64,000 nt of DNA, from positions 372,001 to 436,000 of the forward strand of contig CAJTAT010000003.1 in NCBI GenBank assembly GCA_910574475.1, read 5' to 3'. Below the pieces are notes generated by a model. It worked only from the letters and a program-made list of their open reading frames with translations. It ran no database searches and had not been told where the DNA came from. A program made the position numbers and the translations under genes. Of this stretch, positions 52,018 to 62,200 are shown piece by piece (position 1 is the stretch's first letter; every line of letters starts with the position of its first letter). The stretch comes from Clostridia bacterium (lineage in GTDB: Bacteria; Bacillota; Clostridia; Lachnospirales; Lachnospiraceae).

Positions 52018-54153
52018 TTACATAATCGGATCCAGTCCTAATACGGGATGTCCCTTCTCATTCAGGAACGCCATCAAAGTCTCCTCGTCTGTAGCAATGG
52101 TCTCATCTGCAATCATATCACAGAAGTTATCAATGCCGTATTTCTCCTTTGCAGACTTGTTCAAACGATCAGCCACATCATCTTTCAGCTCCTTGGGCAT
52201 CCATACGATACGCTCAAAGCCTCCCTCTGCACTCATGAACTTCTTGGAAGCAATAAAGTGCCTTCCATGTCCCATAAAGCCTGGTGTCTGGACACCGCCG
52301 CCTGTCATAGAAGCCAGCTCGCCAAAGGTCATTCCCAGAGGCGTCATGCCTGCATACTCACGGTTGGCAATAATCACGCCATTGGAGAATGGTTCGATGC
52401 CGCAGATACACTCAAAGCATCCACAGGATGTCATTGGATCTTCCATAATGGAGTACAGTGTCACTTTGCTCAGCGCACCCTGTGTAGCCTGCTCTACCAT
52501 GCGGTTTACGTCAGGATATACACCCTTGGCTTCATCCTCACATCCCTCTTTCGAAATAGGCTGGCAGGGACCAGTTGGCGTAAGCTCCTTGGTTGCCTTT
52601 GCATCCAGCCATGATACGGCTCCGCAAAGTCCCAGTCTCTCTGGTGTCACAACACAGCAGTGAGAAGGTGCGAAGGACTGGCACAAGGTACAGGTATAGA
52701 ATACATCTACGCTCTCGTCCGTCAAAGATTCCAGACGCTGGTCTCTGGCTGCATAAGCTGGCATGGCCGTTCCATCCAGGATTTCCTGAACCTTTGTGGC
52801 ATCCGTAACCATAGTAATCTGACATTTATCTACCACAATATCAAACTCGTCCATAATCATCGCATAGAGAACTTCTGCAAAATGAGTCAGGCGCAGCCCT
52901 TTTTCAAAAGCTTCTTTGTTGATACGAACACGAATCTGATTTCTCTGTCCTGTATGCATCACGCCTTCCATATAATTGAACCAAGCGTGAATTTTACGCT
53001 CAATTACAGACTCGAAGTCAGCCTGCATCTTTGCTCCTGCAACTTCCACAAAAGTAGACAGGGCATAAGTTCCACCTGCCTCCAAAGCATCCAGATCACC
53101 GCCAACAATCGTTATCTTGTGATCTTCCACTTCATTATCTGCTCTTGTCTGAACCAGCTCGCAGGTGGGCTGCTTGTGAGAACTGAACTCTACCTGCATA
53201 TCGCCCTTACGGATAATCTCGCCCTCAAATGCGGATGCAAATGCAACAGGGATAGGAAGCTCTTTTACTTTAATCTTAATATTGCGAAGCTCTAAGGACT
53301 TCTTTACTGTAACTGTATGATCTGTCACAGACTCCAGGGCTCCAGGTACCTGATTCTCCCCCAGATCCACATCTACCACTACTGGGAATCCCAAAGCAAT
53401 CGCGCCAGCGCCTGCAGATACTACAACTTCATTCAGAGCGCCAAAAGTATTGACAAATGCGGGTACTCTCTCTTTTGTATAGGCCAAAAGTCCCGGAAGA
53501 TCCCCAGGAGTTACATTGCCGAAAATAAGGGCCGCACGAATAGCAACGGTTACTACGTGAATTACAGAAGTCACATCATGTCCCAGAGGAACTACACGGA
53601 AGTCCAGTCCCATCTTAACGCCGCCTTCTGCACACTGCTCAATGACATCCCCAATCAGAAAGGTCATAATACCCTTACTCTGGTAATCCTTTACTACATT
53701 GACTACATCTTCTCCATTGTCTGCCTTGCCGAGCACGACAGCCACGCCAGGAATATCGCCAGTTACCAGGGGCACGCCAAGAGAACGAATAATGGGGTCT
53801 GGAACAAAGCCAATTCCGCTGTCCTCTGCATAAGGATTCTCACTCTCTACATATTTCAACGCCTCAATAATCTCCGCTCCCACCGCTGTGGCAAGGCCGG
53901 CGTTCAAAGCCTCTCCCAAATCCTCTTTGTTGGTGATCAGGCTCTTTAATACGCCAACGCAGGCCGGCAGATCTCCAAGTTTTGTTACCTTTACGCCTGT
54001 TGCCGCATAGATAGTTGGCAGGAAGTAAGCCGTATCCGGCATTGCAACTTTCTTGTCCTCTCCATGCTTTGCAATGGCCTCATTGACTGCATTTTCTGTA
54101 AGCCCTGCAACAGCATTGGAGCCACCATAAATCAAATCTGTTAATACGCTCAT
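52018..54153 (-). CDS. acsB: Acetyl-CoA synthase, CODH/ACS complex beta subunit
   Basis: A 711-residue enzyme joining CO, a corrinoid-bound methyl group and CoA into acetyl-CoA in the Wood-Ljungdahl pathway. The A-cluster ligands are all present: C488, C491, C500 and C510 for the 4Fe-4S cube and C577-G-C579 for the nickel pair. Each is exactly 18 less than the Moorella numbering (506, 509, 518, 528, 595, 597), so the active site is intact. Start at MSVLTDLIYGG after AAGGAGGGACAGATACT; the ORF extends 21 codons upstream without support. No other acs or cooS gene is adjacent. Confidence 0.97.
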   Translation of the reverse strand: MSVLTDLIYGGSNAVAGLTENAVNEAIAKHGEDKKVAMPDTAYFLPTIYAATGVKVTKLGDLPACVGVLKSLITNKEDLGEALNAGLATAVGAEIIEALKYVESENPYAEDSGIGFVPDPIIRSLGVPLVTGDIPGVAVVLGKADNGEDVVNVVKDYQSKGIMTFLIGDVIEQCAEGGVKMGLDFRVVPLGHDVTSVIHVVTVAIRAALIFGNVTPGDLPGLLAYTKERVPAFVNTFGALNEVVVSAGAGAIALGFPVVVDVDLGENQVPGALESVTDHTVTVKKSLELRNIKIKVKELPIPVAFASAFEGEIIRKGDMQVEFSSHKQPTCELVQTRADNEVEDHKITIVGGDLDALEAGGTYALSTFVEVAGAKMQADFESVIERKIHAWFNYMEGVMHTGQRNQIRVRINKEAFEKGLRLTHFAEVLYAMIMDEFDIVVDKCQITMVTDATKVQEILDGTAMPAYAARDQRLESLTDESVDVFYTCTLCQSFAPSHCCVVTPERLGLCGAVSWLDAKATKELTPTGPCQPISKEGCEDEAKGVYPDVNRMVEQATQGALSKVTLYSIMEDPMTSCGCFECICGIEPFSNGVIIANREYAGMTPLGMTFGELASMTGGGVQTPGFMGHGRHFIASKKFMSAEGGFERIVWMPKELKDDVADRLNKSAKEKYGIDNFCDMIADETIATDEETLMAFLNEKGHPVLGLDPIM

Positions 54154-54206
54154 AGTATCTGTCCCTCCTTGGGTTTTATGTTTTTTGATACCTTTATATA
54201 CTGTAA

Positions 54207-54252
54207 ATTTTATCACTCTTGTATAGGGAAGTCAATATCCCCCCGGAGGGGG
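54207..54252 (-). promoter_or_regulatory. acsB promoter with upstream GC palindrome
   Basis: Minus-strand TTGACT (54235-54230), 17-bp spacer, TAAAAT (54212-54207). Directly upstream of the -35 box lies CCCCC-CGGA-GGGGG (54239-54252), an isolated GC palindrome in AT-rich sequence, possibly a regulatory element. Confidence 0.75.
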
Positions 54253-54367
54253 TTTTGTGAAAATGTTACGAATATTGTTCCTGTCTATTCTGTGTAGAGG
54301 AACCCGGCAGAATTGCAAATCTGTGGTTAACAACCGAGGGCTCCTTTGTTCACTTAGGGTAATATAC

Positions 54368-54396
54368 TTGAAATATGAGACAAAAAGTACTAAAAT
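54368..54396 (+). promoter_or_regulatory. Promoter of the lipoprotein pair
   Basis: TTGAAA (54368-54373), 17-bp spacer, TAAAAT (54391-54396), 40 bp before the lipoprotein start codon. Confidence 0.7.
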
Positions 54397-54435
54397 TATA
54401 GGGGTAATTTACATAAGAATGGAGGTTCCTGAATA

Positions 54436-55437
54436 ATGAGGAAAGGAAAGAAAATTATTTCATTTGCTGTTGCTTTTATTCTGTGCTTTGGACTGATCGG
54501 CTGTGGACTTACAGAAAATCTGTCCAAAGGCCGTACCAAAGAGCTCTCGGATGAAGAAGTGGTGATCGCTTTGATGGAGGCCTATCAGCAAGGTAATTAT
54601 GAGGAGCTGAAACCCTATATCAGCGATGACAATCCTCTGCACCTGTTCTTTGGAGGTATGGATGAAGCGGTGGGAGGTGAGATGGCCGCCGCCTACAAGG
54701 CCATGCATGAGCACCTGAAGGACAACATTACTTATACTGCGGAAGCCGTGGAGGGAAAGGAAGCCTGGGGCACAGTAAATGTCACTATATCCATGCCGGA
54801 CTATTCCCAGGCCCTACACAGCGCTATGGTGGATGCTCTGACTGACCAAGTGGAAAATGGAAGCACTGCCTTCTACGATATGCCGAAATGGATGGAAAGC
54901 GCTCTGCAGGGTGAGGGCGAGATGTATGAGGAGACTTTTGAACTCCATGTAGGAAATCGTGATGGAAATAATGTTATGGATACCAATACCAACCGCCAGT
55001 TTTTCGCTATGCTCTGTGGAGGCTTGAAGCCTTATCTGAATGCTACCATTACCACCTGTACCTTCCCCAATGAGGAAGGAGGCTGGAATATCCTGTCCAT
55101 GGGTGACGAGATCACAGCCATCATAGACACGGAACTTGTTCCCATGGATGCCGAGTACACTCAGGAAGATCTGGAGGCCACTGTACAGAGTTTTGAGGAA
55201 TCCATGAATATGATGGATGGAGTGATTGCCAGTGCCACGATCCAGGATCAAAATATTTTGCTTACCATTGGCGTGGACATGGAAAATGCCAGTACCTACG
55301 CACTGAGCAATATGGGGCTTATAAGTGACCGCATTACTGCAGGCTCCAATGGTTGGATAAGCCTTGACAGCACCATAAGCGCCTTTACCCGTGAGGGTGG
55401 AGAATGTATCACCAAATCATACAAAAATGAGGAGTAA
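54436..55437 (+). CDS. Putative lipoprotein
   Basis: A 333-residue protein with a signal peptide and lipobox LIGC (C23). The mature part is acidic, with a helical SDEEVVIALMEAYQQGNYEELKPYI opening reminiscent of Firmicutes DUF4878/DUF5105-type lipoproteins, and two roughly similar halves. The role is unknown. ATG has GGAGGTTCCTGAATA upstream. Followed 8 bp later by a membrane protein that is probably its partner. Confidence 0.75.
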   Translation: MRKGKKIISFAVAFILCFGLIGCGLTENLSKGRTKELSDEEVVIALMEAYQQGNYEELKPYISDDNPLHLFFGGMDEAVGGEMAAAYKAMHEHLKDNITYTAEAVEGKEAWGTVNVTISMPDYSQALHSAMVDALTDQVENGSTAFYDMPKWMESALQGEGEMYEETFELHVGNRDGNNVMDTNTNRQFFAMLCGGLKPYLNATITTCTFPNEEGGWNILSMGDEITAIIDTELVPMDAEYTQEDLEATVQSFEESMNMMDGVIASATIQDQNILLTIGVDMENASTYALSNMGLISDRITAGSNGWISLDSTISAFTREGGECITKSYKNEE

Positions 55438-55445
55438 AAACTATT

Positions 55446-56066
55446 ATGAGTGGATTATTAAGAAAAATCAGCCGTCCAGGAATTGTCTTTCTTTTACTGG
55501 GGATCCTTTTCCTCAGGGAATGTACTATGGATACCATAACCTCTTTCAAAAGCCCAAAGAATTTTGAAGATGTATTAAACGGCGACGTGACTGCGGGTGA
55601 TCGGGTGGAGGGCCCCGTCCTCTTTCTTCTTGACGCCTTCGCAACAGAGCAGACGTGGACTGAGAACCGATCCAACAATTCTGTCACACCTAAGAAAAAC
55701 TCTCACTACTATTATGTTATACCTTATGGCGACGCCTATATGGGACTTACGGTGGGCACTGCTCTCGCCTCCGAAGCGAAGGAGCTGGCAGACCAAACTT
55801 ACGGCTATCTGGCAGGGGGAGCGAGCCCCTCAGCAGAGCTTGTCATGGATACCCGCATTGTGAAAATGACGGGAGAGCTTAAAGATATGTTCGAGGAAGA
55901 ACTGAGAGATTATTATGGTTTCACTGACAGCGAGATCAGTCAGATGACGCTTCTAATGGCAGAGCCAAGAAGCTTTACCGCTGTGCGGATAGGCTGTGGC
56001 ATTGGAGCCGGTCTGCTTCTGCTAGGAATCTTTCTTCTGATACGGCGTTTCCGAAAATTCTCCTGA
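55446..56066 (+). CDS. Membrane protein with extracytoplasmic domain (DUF6709-like)
   Basis: A 206-residue protein with a TM helix near each end (about 10-24 and 180-198) and a globular region between, containing NSHYYYVIPYGDAYMGLTVG. It looks like a member of the DUF6709 group, but I am not certain. Shares a transcript with the upstream lipoprotein; function unknown. Confidence 0.7.
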   Translation: MSGLLRKISRPGIVFLLLGILFLRECTMDTITSFKSPKNFEDVLNGDVTAGDRVEGPVLFLLDAFATEQTWTENRSNNSVTPKKNSHYYYVIPYGDAYMGLTVGTALASEAKELADQTYGYLAGGASPSAELVMDTRIVKMTGELKDMFEEELRDYYGFTDSEISQMTLLMAEPRSFTAVRIGCGIGAGLLLLGIFLLIRRFRKFS

Positions 56067-56116
56067 AAGTCAATTGCTGGCAGGAATAAAAACTATACGT
56101 CCATAAACTACAAAGG

Positions 56117-56172
56117 GAGGGTGCTGTAAAATCATCAAAACAGACGATTGCGCAGCACTCTCTTCTATATTT
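56117..56172. terminator. Terminator of the lipoprotein/membrane protein pair
   Basis: GAGGGTGCTG and CAGCACTCTC form a 10-bp stem with one wobble, followed by TTCTATATTTT on the plus strand. It also lies just beyond the stop codon of the convergent CotH gene. Confidence 0.75.
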
Positions 56173-56208
56173 TCTATCGAAAATTCCCTTGAATTCTTTA
56201 TGAGAAGC

Positions 56209-57723
56209 TTATCTTTCCATACTAAATTCTCCCATAATATCAATCTCTATCCCTGACGCATCCACCAGCTTTGAGGAATTCTCTCTCTGTCCATCATCCG
56301 TGGAGGGTATCGTCCCCTCTAACTGTCCCTGAATACTTTCCGCCCGCAGCATTACAGTAGTATAAAGCATATTAACTCCTTCTTCATACTCGTCATAAGA
56401 ATAGACCCCTGTGGGATCCGTTGCTACCAGACCATCTATCTGATTGCGGATTCTCTCATAGGTTTCCTCAAATTTTCCGCCAAAAACGTACTCTTCTGTC
56501 AGTTTCTTAAGGTATGCATGGTATCTGGATAAATATTCTTCATTTTCCAGCAATGCGTCAAAAAATCGAGTTCCCTGAAAGGGTGTATCAATGGCATCAT
56601 TGATCATTTGTGTCGCACTGTTATCCTTTCCCACATTCATTCCACCAAAAGACAGATTGTAATCCCAAGGCAGGATATTCAGCTCTCCGTCGGATTCATA
56701 CAAATAATAATTATGCGCCATGGCGCCGGACAGACTGTCCAGGTTGACAGAAAAAGTGTGAACTGCCATATATTTTAATATATTCTCTACATCCAAATAC
56801 TGTTCCAGATCGGTTCCCTTACTGATATGTTCCAGGGCAGTGACAACTCTTCTATGATCGTTCTCATTCGTATCTGTCACCTCTCCTTCCCATATGGTAG
56901 TATAGCTGTCAAGGCTGCTATCTGTATAGTTCAGATCCCCTCCTTTTCCACTTATAGAGAATTTCCCATCCCTTCCAGAGGGAGTAAAATTTCCTTTTTC
57001 AAAAGGCTTGGGTTCATTTTCCATATCCTTTGGGGGCTCCGGCCTCTGCATAAAAGTAGCTTCTTTAGCCCCTGGACCGCCCCCCATGTCCATACTTTCT
57101 GGTTTATAAAGGGCGACATTAACTGTTCCATAATTTCGCAGCAAAAAGCTGTCCTCCACAGCCTCCAGAGCCAAGTATACTCCCCAGTATTCCCCATTTA
57201 CCGATATTCTGGCATAGTTATACAAAGAGGCATCCGTTTCTAGATATTCATACATGTCATAGACAATTGCTTCTTTCATATTTGTGGAATCAGCATAATT
57301 ATTATTCAATATCAGCTTGTCTAGACCATAGCAGGTCTGTCCCTCTACATAGTGATCAAATTCCAGTTTCAGGCTAAATCTGTCTGTATCGGGATCCATA
57401 GCAATAGCTGACAGGCTTGTATTTCCTTTGGGACGGATTCCAACATTTCTTACTTTCTCTCCATTAATCACTACATCGCAAGAAAAGTATACCTCCTCAG
57501 AGGCACGGTTAAGCATCTCCTCCCATTCTTCGTCTTTCATCTGAATATCAATTTCAATCAGCTCGCTGTGATCAAACAGCTCTGTATCGTATTGCATGGA
57601 TACTGCCGTTCCCCCAACTGCAACTGCCAGCCTCTGTGAAAGCACCATAGCCAGAATACAGATAAGTACTGCTGCCGCCATGAGCAAGCTGATAATTTGC
57701 GTTATGTGCTTATTGGTAATCAT
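56209..57723 (-). CDS. CotH kinase family protein
   Basis: A 504-residue membrane-anchored protein with one TM (about 10-32) and an outside CotH domain: RPKGNTSL, FSLKLEFDHYV, DKLILNNNYADSTNMKEAIVYDMYE, ILPWDYNLSFGG supplies the DY/DxN metal region. CotH proteins are atypical protein kinases known from spore coats; here the gene is in the common VTC-DUF4956-CotH trio, whose role is unsettled. Its ATG overlaps the stop of the degraded DUF4956 frame by three bases. Confidence 0.9.
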   Translation of the reverse strand: MITNKHITQIISLLMAAAVLICILAMVLSQRLAVAVGGTAVSMQYDTELFDHSELIEIDIQMKDEEWEEMLNRASEEVYFSCDVVINGEKVRNVGIRPKGNTSLSAIAMDPDTDRFSLKLEFDHYVEGQTCYGLDKLILNNNYADSTNMKEAIVYDMYEYLETDASLYNYARISVNGEYWGVYLALEAVEDSFLLRNYGTVNVALYKPESMDMGGGPGAKEATFMQRPEPPKDMENEPKPFEKGNFTPSGRDGKFSISGKGGDLNYTDSSLDSYTTIWEGEVTDTNENDHRRVVTALEHISKGTDLEQYLDVENILKYMAVHTFSVNLDSLSGAMAHNYYLYESDGELNILPWDYNLSFGGMNVGKDNSATQMINDAIDTPFQGTRFFDALLENEEYLSRYHAYLKKLTEEYVFGGKFEETYERIRNQIDGLVATDPTGVYSYDEYEEGVNMLYTTVMLRAESIQGQLEGTIPSTDDGQRENSSKLVDASGIEIDIMGEFSMER

Positions 57724-58251
57724 AAAAATTCCCCGTTATAGCTCACAAGGGTGGCGCCTCTTACTCCTTGAACCTCATTTATTTTATTGACAAAAGAGGT
57801 CCCCAGATCTTTCAAGCGAATCTCAGCAGTTAATTCAATCCCTTCTGCATTTACAGTCTTGGATTTTACTACAAATTGTTCTACTGATTTTTTTATCAAT
57901 TCCAGAGCTGTTTTTTCTGATTTTTCATTGTCGCAGTTTAAAATTAAAATATATGGTTTCTCGCTTTATTGCTGCACGAAAACGTACAATAGAAAGAGCT
58001 CCGACCATTCCCAGCGATAACACTACATTGGAAGTCACTGCCATGATAACTAATGTAGTCACAAGAGAGAGCCCCACAAGTGTCATGGCAAAGCTATTCG
58101 AATATAGAACTCCGCTGAAAGTCTTCTTATAAACCATAAAAATAAACAGGCCAAGCACCAGTGAGAATATCATACCTATTAAAGTGTCAATGATAGAAAA
58201 TTCCATCACGCTTTCCAGATAACTCGATCTAAAAATGTCATGAAATGTCAT
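57720..58251 (-). pseudogene. DUF4956 membrane protein, internally deleted and frameshifted
   Basis: The frame from 58251 gives 108 residues: the three N-terminal TM helices and VRFRAAIK, then an unrelated tail and stop at 57925. In another frame the normal C-terminal domain follows, from KPYILILNCDN near 57960 through KSKTVNAEGIELTAEIRLKDLGTSF to VSYNGEFL and TGA at 57720, overlapping the cotH start. About 50-60 residues expected between the parts, including further TM helices, are missing, so this is a deletion with frameshift rather than a simple indel. The gene lies between VTC and CotH as usual, but should be nonfunctional unless the N-terminal piece retains a role. Confidence 0.85.
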
Positions 58252-58322
58252 ATAGTACCTCCTTATTAAAAGTTCTGTTTCGAATCTTCGCTGTTATTGA
58301 TTCCTTTTTTCCATTGAGTTTG

Positions 58323-59015
58323 TTATCCGAATTTTCTGCAAACCTGGTATTTAGAGAAGGCTTGCAGCCGTATCCCATTCATTTGAATAATTTTTCTAAT
58401 GACGTCTGGAAGAAATGCATCATATTTTATTTCTAATACCATATCCGGCATTCCAAGAGAGACGCGAATATCCTTTACATGATCCTCTAGAAATGTTCTG
58501 TGGTACAATGTAGTTCGAATATGAGAATCAAACGTCACTCTTACATTTCCTGCTGAGTAAATATAAGGTTCCCGTATATAGGATACCAGGACTCTGGGGC
58601 GTAGCACCTGGGTATGCATTTTTACATATAATTCTTGCACTAAAGAGGAGGGATGGTTTCGCATCCAGTCCAACTCTCCCTGCAGTAATTGTTCACACTC
58701 TCTCCTCTTAATTTCAGCATCATATTTGATACAGAGCCCATGATCCTTCATTTTTTTCTCCAGGGTGATAAATGTAAAATCGTCATTATAATACCGGATT
58801 CTAAATTTTTCTCGACTGGAAATTCCATCTACTTTTTCACGCAATGCCTGATCTGTATAATTGTCAAAATAGATACTTCGTATAAGATAACATCCATTAC
58901 AGTTTGTATATGGGTCTGCCTGCATTACAAGCTTTAAGCGGTTTCTCAGTTCCAGATACTGTAAATATGTAATCTCATATTTCAGTTCATGTCGATAACA
59001 TTCTGTCTGCTTCAC
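58323..59015 (-). CDS. VTC domain protein (polyphosphate polymerase-like)
   Basis: A 230-residue VTC domain with RHELKYEIT, IRSIYFDN, KFRIRYYN, LEKKMKDHGLCIKY and VRVTFDSHIRT, the tunnel motifs of polyphosphate polymerases. It may make or bind polyphosphate; bacterial activity of this class is not well established. A GTG start with AAAGGAGATGTAAAA fits best; a TTG six codons upstream is possible. First gene of the VTC-DUF4956-CotH set. Confidence 0.88.
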   Translation of the reverse strand: MKQTECYRHELKYEITYLQYLELRNRLKLVMQADPYTNCNGCYLIRSIYFDNYTDQALREKVDGISSREKFRIRYYNDDFTFITLEKKMKDHGLCIKYDAEIKRRECEQLLQGELDWMRNHPSSLVQELYVKMHTQVLRPRVLVSYIREPYIYSAGNVRVTFDSHIRTTLYHRTFLEDHVKDIRVSLGMPDMVLEIKYDAFLPDVIRKIIQMNGIRLQAFSKYQVCRKFG

Positions 59016-59116
59016 TTTTACATCTCCTTTCAACCAAATTATAAAGTTGTAACCTGAAATGTACCTGAAAAGGTTTGTGAAAATTTAACGAATTTTTCCC
59101 TTATGATTTTCATACT

Positions 59117-59150
59117 CAAAAAAGCATTGGCTTAACTGCCAATGCTTTTT
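59117..59150. terminator. Bidirectional terminator after the hybrid kinase gene
   Basis: GCATTGGC (59124-59131) and GCCAATGC (59138-59145) form an 8-bp stem flanked by A and T runs on both sides, so it works in both directions. Confidence 0.85.
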
Positions 59151-59219
59151 CTACATCTTAAATTTAGATTCATCCAGACGAATAAAACGAATCTGCATTT
59201 CCTATATAACCCTATTTTA

Positions 59220-62200
59220 TCAAATTGTCACAAACGAATGTTGTTCTTTTCGCTTCAAAATCTTATCTAGAGTCTCCATCAGCTTTTCCACATCGATAGG
59301 CTTTGCAATATGCCCATCCATACCACATTCCAGTGCTTGCCGCCTATCTTCCTCAAATGCATTCGCTGTCATGGCCAGAATTGGGATCGATGCCAAATCT
59401 TTATTTTCCAGCTTTCTGATCGCCACTGTAGCCTCATAACCATTCATCTCCGGCATTTGAACATCCATCAATACTAACTGATAATAACCTGGTTCTGAAT
59501 TTTTCAGCATATCAACAGCAATTTGCCCATTCTCTGCTATCTCCAAGGAAAATCCTGCTTCTTCTAAAATTGCAGTGGCGATTTCCCGATTCAGCTCATT
59601 GTCCTCTGCCAACAAAATACGCTCTGTGTAGGAAGCTCTCCACGTTTCATTTTCTTTCTCATTTTTCTGACTCTTATTTACAATGGAGTTGAGGCATCCC
59701 CGCAGCTCTGACAAGAACAGAGGCTTACTACAGAAGGCCGTAACCCCAGCATCCTTGGCCTCTTCCTCAATATCTGACCAGTCATAAGCTGTGAGTACAA
59801 TAATTGGAACCTCTTTCCCTGTCTCCTGACGAATCCTGCGAGCTACTTCTACTCCATTCATGTCTGGTAGCAACCAGTCAATAATATAGACGAAATAATG
59901 ATCGTCCCGCATAATCGCCTGTCTGGTTCTAAGAACAGCCTCTTTTCCTGACAATGTCCACTCTGCCCGCATCCCAATCTGCTGGAGCATCCAGGATACA
60001 CTGTCACAGGTGTTGAAATCATCATCTACTACCAGGGCTCGAAAACCTTTTAATTCTGGAATCATCTGAGGTTCCTTTTTCCCGGAATGCAGACGGAAGG
60101 TGAAGGAAACGACACATTCTGTGCCAACTCCCTGCTTACTCTTTACCTCGATAGAACCATCCATCATATCCACAATATTTTTTGTAATTGCCATTCCAAG
60201 CCCAGTCCCCTGGATTCCACTAATAGTAGAGTTACGCTCCCGCTCAAATGGTTCGAATATATGAGACAAAAATTCTTCATCCATGCCTATGCCTGTATCC
60301 TTCACATGGAACTCAAAGTTTGCGTATCCTGTGGGCGCACCAGCTTTCTCGATAACCTTCATGCTGACCATACCGCCTGCGCTTGTATATTTTACAGCAT
60401 TGCTCAGCAAGTTCAGGAGCACCTGATTCAGCCGCAGTCTGTCACAGCAGATCTCCTCGTCCTGAATATCAACTGCATCCATATACAGATCCAACTGCTT
60501 TGCGTGAATGTCTGCCTGAATAATATTGCGCAGTCCGTGTAAAATATCTGGCAAATTACAGGGTTCTTCATCCAAGCGAATCTTACCGCTTTCAATACGG
60601 CTCATATCAAGCACATCATTAATAAGACTCAACAAATGGTTCCCTGATGTCATAATTTTCTTCAGGTATTCTTCCACTTGCTCTTTTTTATCAATATGAG
60701 TTATCGCCAGTGCTGTAAAACCAATGATCGCATTCATTGGTGTACGGATATCGTGAGACATATTTGAGAGGAAGGTAGTTTTAGCCCTGTTAGCACGGTT
60801 GGCCTGAGAAAGTGCATCCTCCAACATAGCCTTCTTTTCTCTTTCTTCCCGAGTCTCTTCATCTACACTGCGGAAGCCCAGAACAATCCCATGGCTCTTA
60901 TCCCACTTTCCTGCACGCACAGCCTTTATCTGAAAATAACGGATATCGCCACAGCAGGTCATCCGGTAATTCATATAGCACATGAGTTTTTCTGATAGCT
61001 CTTTTTCCAGCCATTCCCGGGTTCCAGCCTCTTGCATCTGCTCCTTGTCATCTTCATGAACACCTGCTTCTATGTAACGGCTTATACAATCCTCTAGCAA
61101 CAGTTCTCCAGTAAAAATGTTCTCTAATATATGATTCTTACACTCGTTAATACGCAGAGTTTTACCTATTCCTGTATCTAGATCAAAGTAACAAACTAGA
61201 TTATATTCAATACCGAGAGCATGAATAAGCTCCATCTGGCGTCTTTCTTCCTCTAAGCGTTTCTGCTCTTCCTTCTTTTTCTGCACAGTGCAGTCTAAGA
61301 GAGAACGCTGACAATACAGCTCCCCATCCTTCTCTATAAGCTTAAAGTTACCCATCACATGGATAATATCTCCATTTGGATGCTGTACGCGGTACTCAAG
61401 GCTTACATTATCTCCCACATTTTTCAAAGACTGAATCGTTTCTCTCAGCTTTGGCCGATCCTCGTCTAATACAGTCTGTGCAACCATGAAAAAGCCATCT
61501 TCTATCATGGCTTCCTCTGAGCTATACCCCAAAATATGGAGAGCTGCCTTGTTGATGCTGATAACCTTAGAGCCATCCATCGTATGGCAGATAACTCCGC
61601 AATCCATAGTTGTAAAAAGAGTCTCTAAGGTCTGATTTTTACGAATAATTTCTTCAGCATAAGCACGCTCTTTTGTAATGTCAATTGCCACACCCACAGT
61701 ACCCATGACGCTTCCGTCCAGATCGTAAAGAGGTGACTTATAGGTAGTCAGAGTCTTAGTCTCTCCGCCTGCCTGAATAATCTCTTCTGATATACAAGTC
61801 TCTCTTCGCTCCATGACAATGCGCTCTGACTCAATGCATGCAGGATCATCCTGCTCCACATCCCAAATATAGGCATGGCCACGCCCCTCTACCTGAACTT
61901 TCGACTTGTTAACTGTAGAACAAAAACTGTCATTTACCTTCTCATGGATACCGTTTTTGTCTTTATACCAAATGAGATTCGGAGTACTATTGATTGCGGC
62001 TTCCAAATACTGGCTCGTCTGCCAACTGTCTTTACGTGCTTTAAGAGACCTCTGCCATCTCAGAAAGTGAAAGCTCATCTCATGGTTGGACATAGGCAAA
62101 GTCCACAAGTCTGTAACTTCAGATATCATTTCAGGAAGGTTCTCCATCAGTTCATTCACTTGTCGTTTATCTGCCAGAAGAATCAGATCCACTCCTGATT

